From the NCBI GenBank assembly GCA_964411125.1, contig CAYPJU010000002.1:1-64000 (forward strand): a stretch of DNA of 64,000 bases, read 5' to 3'. The translations under genes were made by a program, and so were the position numbers. This stretch comes from JBFIHF01 sp964411125 (GTDB lineage: Bacteria; Myxococcota_A; Bradymonadia; Bradymonadales; Bradymonadaceae). This document shows, piece after piece, positions 27,001 through 36,349 of the stretch. A model generated the notes under the pieces. That model worked only from the letters and a program-made list of their open reading frames with translations. It was not told the DNA's origin and did not search any database. How positions within the stretch are numbered: the first letter of the stretch is position 1; each line of letters begins with the position of its first letter.

Positions 27001-30000
27001 CGGGGTTCGACAGAAGCTTTCGCATCGCGCCCCGCGCGGCGGCAAACTTCGGATCCCGCTCCAACACGCCGCGGAACTTCTCGATCGCGGCGGGCCCCGA
27101 GTTCAGCCGCTCGGCATAGACGATGCCCATCCGCAGTTCGACCGCGTTGAGTTCGTTGACCCCGTCGGCGAAGTCACGCTCGAGCTGCAACGTCTCCAGC
27201 AGCTCCTCCCAACGCTCCGTCTTCCCGAACAACCGCGTCAGCGCCTTCACGGAAGCCACGTCGTTCTCGTCGATCGAGAGCACCTGGCGGTACGACTCGA
27301 TCGCCTCGTGCGGACGCCCCAGATGCTCGTCCTGGATCCGTGCCAGGTTGCGGAGCGCCTTGAGCTGCTTCTGCTCGTCCATCAACAGACCGACCTTCAG
27401 CCGCAACAACTCTTCGAGCTCCTCGAAGTTCTTCGTCTCTTCGTAGAGCCGCTCCAGCGTCGCGACGTATTCGAGGTTCGCGGGGTCGATCTCACGCAAC
27501 CGCTCCACGCTCCCCACCGCTTCTTGCGGGTTCGCCAGGATCTCCTCCTGGATCATGGCGACGCGCCGAAGCAGCCGCTCCTGCAACTCTCCGTCGTAGA
27601 CGACGTCGATGCGGCGGAGCAGGACCTCGACCAAAGGCTCCCACAGCTCCAGCTCCGAGTAGAGCTTCTCGAGCTGCGACAGCGCCTTCTCGTTGTCCTG
27701 ATCGAGGGACATAACCTGTTGGTATGCGGTGATCGCCGATTCCCGGTCCGCGAGCGGCCCGTGGTAGATCTCAGCGACCGCCAGGAGCAGCGCGACGTGA
27801 GTGTCGGTGTCGTCGTCGAGCGACAGGCCGCTGAGATAGAGCGGGATCAGCTTGTCCCACGTCTCGGTCTCCATCGCGACTTTGTGCACGCGACGCTTCA
27901 GGTCCTCGTTTCGGGGGTCGACGCGGAACGCGTTGGCGAGCGCCACCATACCTCGAATTCGATCTTCGGTCCGCGGAGAGTCTTCCAGCAGCTCCGCGAT
28001 CTGGCGATGGATGTCGACCTTCGACATCACGTCCCGTACGAGCGCCACCTTCTCTTCGAGGAGCGAGACGACGCGCTCCAGGTCCTGCTCGCGGTCGTAC
28101 GTCGACAGCAGCATGTCGTAGATCTGGATCCTGAAGTCGTCGTTCGACGAGTCCGAGAGCGCCAGGTCGCGTGCCAGACCTTCGAGAGCTCCTCGAGCTT
28201 CGTAGTGCGACGGGTTCGCCGCGATGATCTCCCGGTATATCTCCAGCGCCTCGTCGATCCTTTCGAGCTCCCCTTCCAGGAGCTGCGCGAGACGGAACCG
28301 ATGGTCGAGCCGATCCTCTTCGGATTCGGCCGTCTCGGCCTGTTCACGGTACAGCGTCGCCAGGTCGTCCCAACGCCCCGCCTGACGCAGCAAACGCTCC
28401 AGTATCCGACGTGGAGTCGGAGAATCCGGCTCCACGGCGATGATCTCGTTGTAGATGTCGATCGCCCCGTCGAGGTCCTCGAGGATCTCCTCGTGCAGGT
28501 TCGCCAGATTGTAGAGCCACTCGGCCCGTTGCTCGGGATCGAGCGTGAAATCGGCCCGCCGGCGGTAGAGTTCACCGAGCGCGGTCCAGTCCTGTTGACG
28601 CGAATAGATGCGATCGAGCGCTCCGAGCGCGGGCTCGTACTCGGGGTCGTAAGTTCCGATCTTCTCGTACGTCTCGCGCGCGTTGTCGAGGTCCTCCACC
28701 CGCTCTTCGTAGATGCGGGCCTGCTCGTGAAGCAGCTCCACTCGTAGCGCGTCGTCCACCTCGTAGTTGTCGTCCAGCACCCGCTGATACGTCTGCGCCA
28801 GCGAAGACCAGCTCTGCCGTCCCGCGGTGATGTCCTGCAGTGCCTGTCGAACCGATTCGTCCGACGGCTCCCGCATGAAGAGGTCTTCGTACACCTCCAG
28901 GGCCAGGTCGTCGTCCCCCACCCGCTCCCGGGCGATTTCACCGACCTCACGCAGAAGCTGCGGCGCTTCATGCATGTAGTCGACGTGCTCGGCCCGGGTG
29001 CGAAGGACGATCACCAGGTTGTCCCACAGCTCGTGACGACGGAGCACCGGCTCCAGCAATCGACCTGCGTCGACCCGGAAGTCCTCCATCTCTTCGAAGA
29101 TGCGTTGCAGGACCACGAGAGTCTCTTCGTGCTCCGGCTGGCCCTGAAGCACCTCCGCCAGAAGATCCAGCGCCCCGAGGGGATCGTGCAGCTTGTCCAA
29201 CACGACCTTCGCCAACTCGAACTTCAAGTCGACCAACTGGTCGGGGTCCGAGGTCAGCTCGATCCGTCGGATCAGGTGCGCGTTGAGATCTTCCCAACGC
29301 TCCTGTCGCCGGTAGAGACGTTCCACGCCCGCGAGCGCGTCGGGATCCGTCGGCTCGATCTCGAGAATTCGGTTGTAGGTGTCGACGGCCGAGAACGCGT
29401 CTTCGACCATCTCCTCCTGAATCTGCGCGATTCGGTGAAGCGTCAGACGTGCACTCGAAGGGTCGTCCGAGGCGGTCGCCGCGAACTTCGACTCCAACAG
29501 CGCCACGAGATCGTGCCACCGCTCCTGCGCCGTCAGGATCGACTCGATGGCGCCGTACGCCTCGAGGTTTCGATCGTCGACGGCCAGCGCCTCCCGATAG
29601 TGAACCTCCGCTTCGTCGCGGTCGTCCAACTGCTCGTAGTAGAGGCTCGCGAGCAGCATTCGCAGCTCGAGCATGCGATCCGGATCGCTCACCTCGACGA
29701 GGACATCGCGGTAGATACTCGCCAGACGCTCCCAATCCTGCTGTTGCGCCACCAGCGACAACAACTCGTCGTGCAGCTCGTCGCGGGAGACGTCCATCTT
29801 CCACGCCGTCGCCATCGCCGAGATCGCCGCGTCGCTGTCCCCGATGTCGTCGCGCTGACGACGGGCGATGCGGTGCCAGTAGTCGGAGCGAAGCTCCGGG
29901 TCGTGCGTCCGCTCGGCGAGCCTCTCGTAGAGAGCCACCAGCTTGTGCCAGTCCTGGTGCTCGATGTAGTGCGGCACGAGATCTTCGGCGACCTGGTCGA

Positions 30001-33000
30001 CATGACCGTCGTCCTCGGCGACCCGCTCGATCGCGGCGATCGCCTTCGGATTTCCCGGATCCCGATCCAGCACCCCACGGAACAACCCTAGCGCCTCGTC
30101 CACCGCGTAGAGCTCGGTCGCGAGCACCGAAGCGAGCCGAAGCTCCGTCGCGTTGCGGTAGTCGAAGTCCGTGTCGGCCCGCTCCGTCACCAGCTTCGCA
30201 CGCAAGATCTCCGAAAGCTCCGCCCACTGCTCTTCCGCCGTGTGCAGGCGCTCCAGTTGGTCGAGCGCGTTTTCGTTGCCCGGCGCGGCACCGAGAATCT
30301 CGCGATAGGTCTGGATCGCCGAGTGCGTGTCGTCCAGCGACGACTCCTGCACGATCGCGAGCCTGCTCAACGTCGCGAGACGCGTTTCGGCATCGGTCGC
30401 CATCGACGACTGCCGACGAAGAATCTCCGCAAGCTCCACCCAGTGCCCTTCCCGCTCGTAGAGCAGTTCGAGCGCCTGCGCCGCGTCTTCGGCGCCCGGC
30501 TCCGCTTCCAGAAGCTCTTCGTAGGCCGAGATCGCCTTGTCGGGCCGGCCGAGAATGTCGCTCTCGATGATGCCGATGCGGCGAAGGAACTCCGGCCGCC
30601 GTTCCGGCGGACCGTAGATCGACTGCTGCCGCAGGTTCTCAGCGAGTTTCTCGTGATTTCCGATCTGCTCGTAGAGGTTACCGAGCCCGGCGAGCAACTC
30701 TTCGTCCGTCGGGTTCGCGCTCAGAGCGTGCTCGAAGCACGCGATCGCCTCGTCGGCCAGCCCCATCCGATCGCGGTAGAGTTCGCCCATGCGGCGCATC
30801 AAGTCGCCGGCCACGTAACTGTCCGCGTTGTCCGCAGCGAACGCCAGCGCAGCAAGCACCTCGTCGATCTTGCCCAGGTGCTCGCCGAGCTCTTCGAGGA
30901 ACGCGCGTCGCTCTTCGTCTTCCGGCGACGTCTTGACCGCCTCCGAAACCATCGTGAACGCCGACTCGTAGTCTTCCAGCGGCGAGACGTAGAGGTCTGC
31001 GAGTTCGTCGAGCAGTGCGACGCGGTCGAACGGATCGTCGATGTTCTCGAGGCGAATGTTGAGGACCCGCACGAGCGAGTTCCAGTCTTCGTTCGCGCGA
31101 TGCAGTGGCTCCGCGATCGCCACCAGCTCGAGCCGAAGCTCGCCGTTCCCCTCTTGCTCCAGCCTCTCGTCGAGATGCTCGAGCTCGGCGAGAGCCCGGG
31201 TATTGCGGGGATCGTTCATGAGCAGCGAGCGGATCACTTCCACGGCCCCCGCGTATTCGGCGAGGTACGCCCACCGGACGCGTGCGAGGTCCATCTGCAG
31301 TTCTTGCCGCCGGTCCGGATCCGCGGCGAAATCAGCCTGGTTCGACAGCAACTCTTCGAGCTCGCCCCATCGCTCCTCGCGCTGAAGCAGGCCACGAAGC
31401 CCTTCGACTGCTTCGACTTGCTCGGGGTCGGCGATCAGCACCTTCCGGTACAGATCGATCGTACGATCGACGTCGCCGACTACCTGGTCCGAGACCTGCG
31501 AAGCCTCGAGGAGCAGAGCAACTCGTTCCTCCGGCTCAGCGACTTCCGCACGCGCTTCCAGCACGCCGACCAATCGGTCGAAGCGCCCCAGCCCGCGGTA
31601 GAGCCGGTCGAGGGCCTCCATCGTCGCGATGTCGTGGGGGTCGTAATCGTGCAGTTGCTCCCACGCATCGAGCGCCTCTTCCTGCATCCCGAGCTTGTAC
31701 TCGCGGATCGCGGCGAGGTGCTTCAGCAGGTCGAACCGCGTCGGGTGCGCCTGTTTGTCCTCCGGCGCGTAGCGCGAGAAGATGTCCTCGAGCGCCTCCC
31801 AGCGATCGAGCGTCGCGCCGAGCTGCTCGAGCCTCAGCCAGATCTCCGAACGGTCGGGGTCGAGCTCGAACTGGCGGCATGCCCTCTCGAACGCGGTCTC
31901 GCGATCGTCGAGCTGCTCCATGTAGATCGGAATGAGCTCGTCGAGAATCTCCGCCTTCTCGAAGCGATCGTCAGCGAACTCTCGCCGCGCTTCCAGCGCC
32001 CTCACGAGCTGCGGGTAGAGCTGCGCGTCGCGGAAAATCGGCTCGAGCAGCAGGGCCGCTTCGCGAGCCAACTCCGGCTCGGAGAGGAACGTCTCCACCG
32101 CGGCGACCGCCTCTTCCTGGTCGGGCACCGACGACAGAACCTGACCGTAGTAACGAAGCGCCTCGCCAGGCTCGCCGAGATGCAGCCGGTAGACGTCCGC
32201 AAGCTCGAGATCGAGTTGTACGCGACGATCGATCTCGTCGAGGGATACGAGGCCCTGCTCTTGAAGCAGCACTTCGACCACGTCGTCCCAGCGCTCTTCG
32301 CTGCGGTAGATTTCCTTGATCCCGCGAAGGGCCCCCAGATGCTCCGGGTCCATGTCGAGGATCTCGGCATAGGTCGTCCGCGCCGCGTCCGGTTCGCCCA
32401 TCTCGCGCTGCACGTCGGCGATCTTCACGTATTCGTCGACGACGTCGCTCTCGCTGGCGCCCTGGTCCTTGAGCACGTCGATCTGCGCCCGAAGGATCTG
32501 GATCCGCTTCTCCCCTTCGTCGTTCAAGGCGTAAAGCTGCTCGAGGCCGCCCAGATAGTCGAGGTTCGACGGGTCGGCCTGGTAGAGGCGCTCGTAGTAG
32601 ATGACCGCGGTGCCGTAGCTGCCGAGATCTTTCCACTGGATCTCGCCGATCCGTGACCAGAGCGCGATCTGCAGCTCTTCGTCCTCAGTGACCTCCGCGA
32701 CGTCCTCGAGCGTCTGAAGATAGCTCTCGAGAGCATCGACCTGACGCGCCAGCTCCTCGGCGCGCGCCGCGACCTCTTCGTCGCGCGGGGCCGTCTTGAC
32801 CGCTTCGAGGGCCCATCGCAGGGCGCTCGCCTGGTCGTCTCGTTGGGCCTGCAGCTCGCGCAGGCGCTCCAGAGTGTCGAGACGCGAGTCCCCCTCCCCG
32901 TGCGAGGCGAGGATCATCTCGTTCGCGGCGATCTCTCGCTCGATGTCACCGACCTCCTGGTACCAGGGGATCAACTCACGCGAGACGAGGACCGGGTCGT

Positions 33001-36000
33001 CGGCGATCTCGAGCAAACTCTCCAGGCTGATGATGACGCGCTGGGGATCGCGCAGGTCCCGCTCCGCGAGGTTCGCGAGCTGGCGATAGAGCGCCTGACG
33101 GCTCTCCACGTCCTCCGAGGTGCCGGCGGCCGAGTCGAGCACGTCGTAGAGCTCGTCGATCGATCCTCGCTCACGGTAGAGCGCGTCGAGGGCCTCGAAG
33201 TCGTGTGCCGCGATGTACATCCGCGTGAGCGCACCGGTGGCCCGGGCGTCCATCGGATCGATCTCGAGCACGGTCTTCCACGTCTCGAGCGCCATCTCCG
33301 GCTGCTGCAGACGCGTCTCTTGAATGGCGGCGGCTTCACCCAGCGCCTTTTTCGCGTCCTCGGTCGTGTCGCTGTGCTGCGCTTTGAGCACCAGCACCTC
33401 GGCGAGCTCGGCGAACTCGTCGCGACGACGGTGAATGAACTCGAGCTTGCCGAGCGCTTCCCGGTCGTCCGGAACGATCTCGAGGATTTCGCGCAACACC
33501 GGCACGGCGAGCGACGGGTCACGAATTCGATCGATCGAGAGATCGACGAGATCTCGAAGCCCCTGCAGTCGCTCGTCACCTTCCAGAGTACGAACTTCAG
33601 CCCGCTGAACTTCGAAGAGCGACGCGTAGTCGCGGCGCTTCTCGTAGATCCCTTTCAGACGCTCGCGAACCTCTGCGTTCGATGGATCGATCTCCATTAC
33701 ACGCTCGAGGTGCGGCAGCGCCTGTGTCACATTCTTGAGGTCGTCCATCCAGATGGACGCGACCTCCATGTAATAGTCCGACGCCGTGGCGATGTCCCCC
33801 GCTTCGACCGCCTTCTCGGCACGGTCCGTCAGAAGGTTCGCGAGGTCGTTCATCCGTCGGCCCGAGACCAGCAGCTCGCGCAGTCGCGTGAAGGCGGAGT
33901 CGTCGCCGGGATCGAGCGCCAGAATCTCCTGGAGCGTGTTGATGACCATCGGCTCCAGACCGAGGTGCTCGTCGTAGATCCGCGCCATCTCGCGAAGGAG
34001 ATCGATGCGCTCCGCTTCGCTCGCGCCGCTCTCTTCGAGCGTGTGGAGATCGTCCTTGTAGAAGTCGACGAGCGCCGACCACTTGGCGTTCTCCTGGTAG
34101 AGGCGCCGAAGTTCGGTGCGAGCCTGGTCGTCGCCCGGGTACTCGCGCGCGAAGTTCTTCCAAACCTCGATCGCCTTCTCGGGACTGTCCATGCTCTGTT
34201 CGGCCAGCACCGCGAGGCGCTCCGTCAGGGCGCGCTTGCGCTCCGGATCGCTCGCGTGCTGCTGCGCCGTGCTGAGCATCGCGTAGAGCTTTCGCCATTC
34301 GCCGCGATCCTCGAAATACGTCTCGTAGAACGCGAGCATTTCGTCGTTCTCGGAGTCGAGCAGCTTGATCCGCTTGAAGAAGTACTCCGCGCGGTCCATC
34401 TCCCCGACCTGGTGCCAGAGCGCGTTCGCGAGGGCGAGCATGATCTCGAGCTCCCCCTCCTGCTTGCGAAGACGCTTCACCGAGCGCTCGTACTGTTGGA
34501 CGAGCACATCCCACTGCCCGGTCTCTTCGACGAGTGCGTGCAGGCCTCGCAAGACCTCGAGGTTCACCGGATCACCCTTGAGCACATCGACGTACTGGTC
34601 GATGCCTTCGAGGTCGCTCAAGTCGACGGCCACCTCGGAGGGCTCGTAGTCGGGCTCGGAAGGCTCCGAAAATTCGGGCTCCGACGACTCCTCGACGAGC
34701 TCTTCTTCGGATGCTTGGACCAGCTCTTCGTCCTCGAACTCTTCTTCGGAGGGCTCGACGAGCTCCTCGTGGCCCGGCTCCTCTTCGGAGTCCTCGACCG
34801 CTTCGTCGAGCTCGATCTCCTCGAGATCTTCGTGATCCTCCGACTCCGCCTCGTCGTCCTCGTGGTCCGGAAACCGCTCTTCGTCCCGGGGTGCTTCGAC
34901 GTAGTCGTCGTCGTCGTCGACACGTCGGTCGAGATCCAGGGTCGCCGATTCGGCCCCGTCCTCGTAATCGACGGCCATCGCCGGGCTCGCGATCATCGTG
35001 CTCTGAGCCTCGCTGACCTCCGAGACCTCGGCGTGCTCGCGGTCCTCGGTGCGGTACATGTCGAGAGTGTTGAGGTCGAGACGCTGCGTCTGCGCCGACT
35101 CACCCGATTCGAGATCCTGGGCTTCGAGCTCTTCTTCGTCCTCCGCAGCATGGTCGGCGGGCTCTGCGAGTTGCCCACCGTCGAGCGCGTTGAGATCGAT
35201 CCGCTGCGTCTCGGCCGCCTCGTCATAGTCGTCGTAGTCAGCCGACGAGTCGTAGGCGTGACCGTTCGTCGGTTCGCCGACCTGCACCGGCGCCATCATC
35301 GCCACGCCCTGAGCCTCGTCCTGCGCCGGTCCCGGCTCGTCGACGATCTCTGCCTCGCGCCCCGCGCGACGCATCAACTCCCGGTAGAGCGCGTTGGCGA
35401 CCTTGTCGTGGGGCGCCACCCGTACGGCCTCGGCAGCGTAGTCCGCAGCGCTCGACACGGATCCCCCCTCCCGGAAGATCTCGAACTGCGCCGCGAGGCG
35501 ATAAAGTTCCGACGCCATCTCCGGCTCGTCCGCGTCCGCCGCTTCGCGCGCGTCGCCGACTGTCGCCTCCACCTTGCCGCGGTACGTCTTTCCGTCACGG
35601 TACATCGTGAGGAGCTCGTTCGAGAGCCCGTGATCGGGATCGAGCTTCAACGCCTCCTCGATGATCTGCAGGCCGCCGTCGATGTCGTCGACATACTCGG
35701 CCCGCACCTGCGCCATTCGCGCGAGAACGTCGGCCCGCGGACGCGGCTCCGTCTTGACCTTCAGCTCGAGCTTGTAGAGCAGGAACACCCGCTCCCAGTC
35801 TCCCGTCTTGCGGTAGATGTCTCGGGCGCGCTCCAGGCTCGTCGTATCGCGAGGGTTCGTCTTGAACGACTCTTGATACGCCTTCATCGCCTGTTCACGA
35901 TCGTCCAGATACCGCAGACACGCATCCCCGATCGCGACCAGAATCCCCCCTCGTTCCTCGTCGTCCCCCGCATTCTGCTGCAACTCCCGCAGCGCCTGGA

Positions 36001-36175
36001 CCAGACGCGAGCCGTAGTCCTCGCCGCCCAATCGGGGCTCTCCCTCTTCAAAGAGGGTGACGAGAGCTCGCCAGTTCCCGTCGACGATGTAACGCCCTGC
36101 GAGGGCTGAGAAGGTCTCGGGATCCCCAGGCGCAGTGCGCCAGGATTGCTCGAGATCGTGAATGTCCATAGCCAT
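24095..36175 (-). CDS. Giant TPR-repeat protein (4026 residues)
   Basis: One uninterrupted frame of 12,081 bases encodes about 445 kDa. No signal peptide or membrane helix is visible, so it should be cytosolic. Apart from residues about 278-518 it consists of TPR/HAT-like helical pairs built on wording such as ALDRLYxxxExWDELVEVLxRRxE and AIEaYRqVLxIDPxNxxALxAL; at 34-37 residues each there is room for some 90-100 motifs. Residues 278-518 are highly acidic and probably disordered, with a thrice-repeated TQRIDLNALD-like motif. The ATG at 36175 has only a weak AGG upstream; an ATG two codons later is the alternative. Long antiparallel frames opposite it are codon-bias artefacts. It is probably a scaffold; its partners are unknown. 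A shorter, multi-copy relative may exist in related genomes. Confidence 0.88.
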   Translation of the reverse strand: MAMDIHDLEQSWRTAPGDPETFSALAGRYIVDGNWRALVTLFEEGEPRLGGEDYGSRLVQALRELQQNAGDDEERGGILVAIGDACLRYLDDREQAMKAYQESFKTNPRDTTSLERARDIYRKTGDWERVFLLYKLELKVKTEPRPRADVLARMAQVRAEYVDDIDGGLQIIEEALKLDPDHGLSNELLTMYRDGKTYRGKVEATVGDAREAADADEPEMASELYRLAAQFEIFREGGSVSSAADYAAEAVRVAPHDKVANALYRELMRRAGREAEIVDEPGPAQDEAQGVAMMAPVQVGEPTNGHAYDSSADYDDYDEAAETQRIDLNALDGGQLAEPADHAAEDEEELEAQDLESGESAQTQRLDLNTLDMYRTEDREHAEVSEVSEAQSTMIASPAMAVDYEDGAESATLDLDRRVDDDDDYVEAPRDEERFPDHEDDEAESEDHEDLEEIELDEAVEDSEEEPGHEELVEPSEEEFEDEELVQASEEELVEESSEPEFSEPSEPDYEPSEVAVDLSDLEGIDQYVDVLKGDPVNLEVLRGLHALVEETGQWDVLVQQYERSVKRLRKQEGELEIMLALANALWHQVGEMDRAEYFFKRIKLLDSENDEMLAFYETYFEDRGEWRKLYAMLSTAQQHASDPERKRALTERLAVLAEQSMDSPEKAIEVWKNFAREYPGDDQARTELRRLYQENAKWSALVDFYKDDLHTLEESGASEAERIDLLREMARIYDEHLGLEPMVINTLQEILALDPGDDSAFTRLRELLVSGRRMNDLANLLTDRAEKAVEAGDIATASDYYMEVASIWMDDLKNVTQALPHLERVMEIDPSNAEVRERLKGIYEKRRDYASLFEVQRAEVRTLEGDERLQGLRDLVDLSIDRIRDPSLAVPVLREILEIVPDDREALGKLEFIHRRRDEFAELAEVLVLKAQHSDTTEDAKKALGEAAAIQETRLQQPEMALETWKTVLEIDPMDARATGALTRMYIAAHDFEALDALYRERGSIDELYDVLDSAAGTSEDVESRQALYRQLANLAERDLRDPQRVIISLESLLEIADDPVLVSRELIPWYQEVGDIEREIAANEMILASHGEGDSRLDTLERLRELQAQRDDQASALRWALEAVKTAPRDEEVAARAEELARQVDALESYLQTLEDVAEVTEDEELQIALWSRIGEIQWKDLGSYGTAVIYYERLYQADPSNLDYLGGLEQLYALNDEGEKRIQILRAQIDVLKDQGASESDVVDEYVKIADVQREMGEPDAARTTYAEILDMDPEHLGALRGIKEIYRSEERWDDVVEVLLQEQGLVSLDEIDRRVQLDLELADVYRLHLGEPGEALRYYGQVLSSVPDQEEAVAAVETFLSEPELAREAALLLEPIFRDAQLYPQLVRALEARREFADDRFEKAEILDELIPIYMEQLDDRETAFERACRQFELDPDRSEIWLRLEQLGATLDRWEALEDIFSRYAPEDKQAHPTRFDLLKHLAAIREYKLGMQEEALDAWEQLHDYDPHDIATMEALDRLYRGLGRFDRLVGVLEARAEVAEPEERVALLLEASQVSDQVVGDVDRTIDLYRKVLIADPEQVEAVEGLRGLLQREERWGELEELLSNQADFAADPDRRQELQMDLARVRWAYLAEYAGAVEVIRSLLMNDPRNTRALAELEHLDERLEQEGNGELRLELVAIAEPLHRANEDWNSLVRVLNIRLENIDDPFDRVALLDELADLYVSPLEDYESAFTMVSEAVKTSPEDEERRAFLEELGEHLGKIDEVLAALAFAADNADSYVAGDLMRRMGELYRDRMGLADEAIACFEHALSANPTDEELLAGLGNLYEQIGNHEKLAENLRQQSIYGPPERRPEFLRRIGIIESDILGRPDKAISAYEELLEAEPGAEDAAQALELLYEREGHWVELAEILRRQSSMATDAETRLATLSRLAIVQESSLDDTHSAIQTYREILGAAPGNENALDQLERLHTAEEQWAELSEILRAKLVTERADTDFDYRNATELRLASVLATELYAVDEALGLFRGVLDRDPGNPKAIAAIERVAEDDGHVDQVAEDLVPHYIEHQDWHKLVALYERLAERTHDPELRSDYWHRIARRQRDDIGDSDAAISAMATAWKMDVSRDELHDELLSLVAQQQDWERLASIYRDVLVEVSDPDRMLELRMLLASLYYEQLDDRDEAEVHYREALAVDDRNLEAYGAIESILTAQERWHDLVALLESKFAATASDDPSSARLTLHRIAQIQEEMVEDAFSAVDTYNRILEIEPTDPDALAGVERLYRRQERWEDLNAHLIRRIELTSDPDQLVDLKFELAKVVLDKLHDPLGALDLLAEVLQGQPEHEETLVVLQRIFEEMEDFRVDAGRLLEPVLRRHELWDNLVIVLRTRAEHVDYMHEAPQLLREVGEIARERVGDDDLALEVYEDLFMREPSDESVRQALQDITAGRQSWSSLAQTYQRVLDDNYEVDDALRVELLHEQARIYEERVEDLDNARETYEKIGTYDPEYEPALGALDRIYSRQQDWTALGELYRRRADFTLDPEQRAEWLYNLANLHEEILEDLDGAIDIYNEIIAVEPDSPTPRRILERLLRQAGRWDDLATLYREQAETAESEEDRLDHRFRLAQLLEGELERIDEALEIYREIIAANPSHYEARGALEGLARDLALSDSSNDDFRIQIYDMLLSTYDREQDLERVVSLLEEKVALVRDVMSKVDIHRQIAELLEDSPRTEDRIRGMVALANAFRVDPRNEDLKRRVHKVAMETETWDKLIPLYLSGLSLDDDTDTHVALLLAVAEIYHGPLADRESAITAYQQVMSLDQDNEKALSQLEKLYSELELWEPLVEVLLRRIDVVYDGELQERLLRRVAMIQEEILANPQEAVGSVERLREIDPANLEYVATLERLYEETKNFEELEELLRLKVGLLMDEQKQLKALRNLARIQDEHLGRPHEAIESYRQVLSIDENDVASVKALTRLFGKTERWEELLETLQLERDFADGVNELNAVELRMGIVYAERLNSGPAAIEKFRGVLERDPKFAAARGAMRKLLSNPETGIEVEAILENLFTEGGEWEELAKLYESLLEQVEDLDRRREAYLKLGRLQESELDNPQMAFITYGRATREEPGHEPYRSNLERLAEGLDSLDTLLAVYEDCAEAGTDDPDVQRYLHNRLGEIYFQMEEFGAAIEHFEKTLQIDELDPTALGALDELFQIEQQWDRLSDVLERELKIADADAVNDTRYRLGYLNEVMFENRDRALDLYAQILVEEPGHRNTVEAMDRLLEHDELRSRIIPILEPILHQLGEWDMLVRMYQMKLDDSQDPIDRAMVLEKMANVHLDHLENLEVGYAYLSRALRADAGNTEVQIRLESLVDSIDMHEELVALYEEIIEGLSDEVRIVELALVAGTIAYSRLDDVGRAWKTFERILEIDQDNEAALAAMEEIARDQGDSASLAAVLAREADVVFDPDQRLRILRDLGAERMKLEEFDKALEAYRSALEIDESDAQVMSAMVELLEITEQYDELVELMQRLVMFETDESRKYQLYVRMGRYSRVLLDDTPRAIDAYREALILSPDDDDVLSALQELYEEIQDWDTLRQVLGRRIEVNDAGVAVPLYVRMAEISHRQFNEVERAIEEYEAALTIRPDSEEVLAALASIYREEGRWAELLSTYQRVFASTNSNTARAIALQVEMADISANLGDDETAIGYLEQILESDPNHLRALDVLADLYGRRGDWDRGLKVMERRMKACRTVDEQIEALMHRAHIFDDELDRPKDAANDYVRIIELEPLHDEALTALKSLYGERLGAHKALFDILKYEASHRETAEEKLAIYLRMAEIAEKELGNVASSIEALELAYSVKPSDLEIVGPLLDAYISGGEVAKAEPLLEAIIEQLRSERKMKEVVRFLHLQGKLAEQKGDLDAAYEAYDSAHKVDASYIPNLLSLGTLLYQREEWDDALKIFQTLLLHQMNIEKDEDKVSIYFHLGMVRWHQGDMRRAKDMFNRALNIDPNHQASRDAIAQL

Positions 36176-36349
36176 AGACCCAACCTGAAAGCGGTTCTTG
36201 AGGTCAACGATAAAGTGTCGGAATACCGCGCACGAACGACTTGTGCCGAGCTGAAGTGGGCGGATGGTATCAGATGGGTTTTGACCTTGGCAACGCGCCT
36301 TATCGGCAACTCGCTCACCCTTTTTTCCCGCTCCACCACACGCCTACGA

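Noticed and set aside
23933..28747. Plus-strand open frame of 1604 codons opposite the giant TPR gene
   Set aside because: Exactly antiparallel to the TPR gene, with Leu/Val/Arg/Asp composition expected from reversed Glu/Asp/Leu codons, no start region and no domain wording. The same holds for the 804- and 1088-codon plus-strand frames between 30 and 36 kb.
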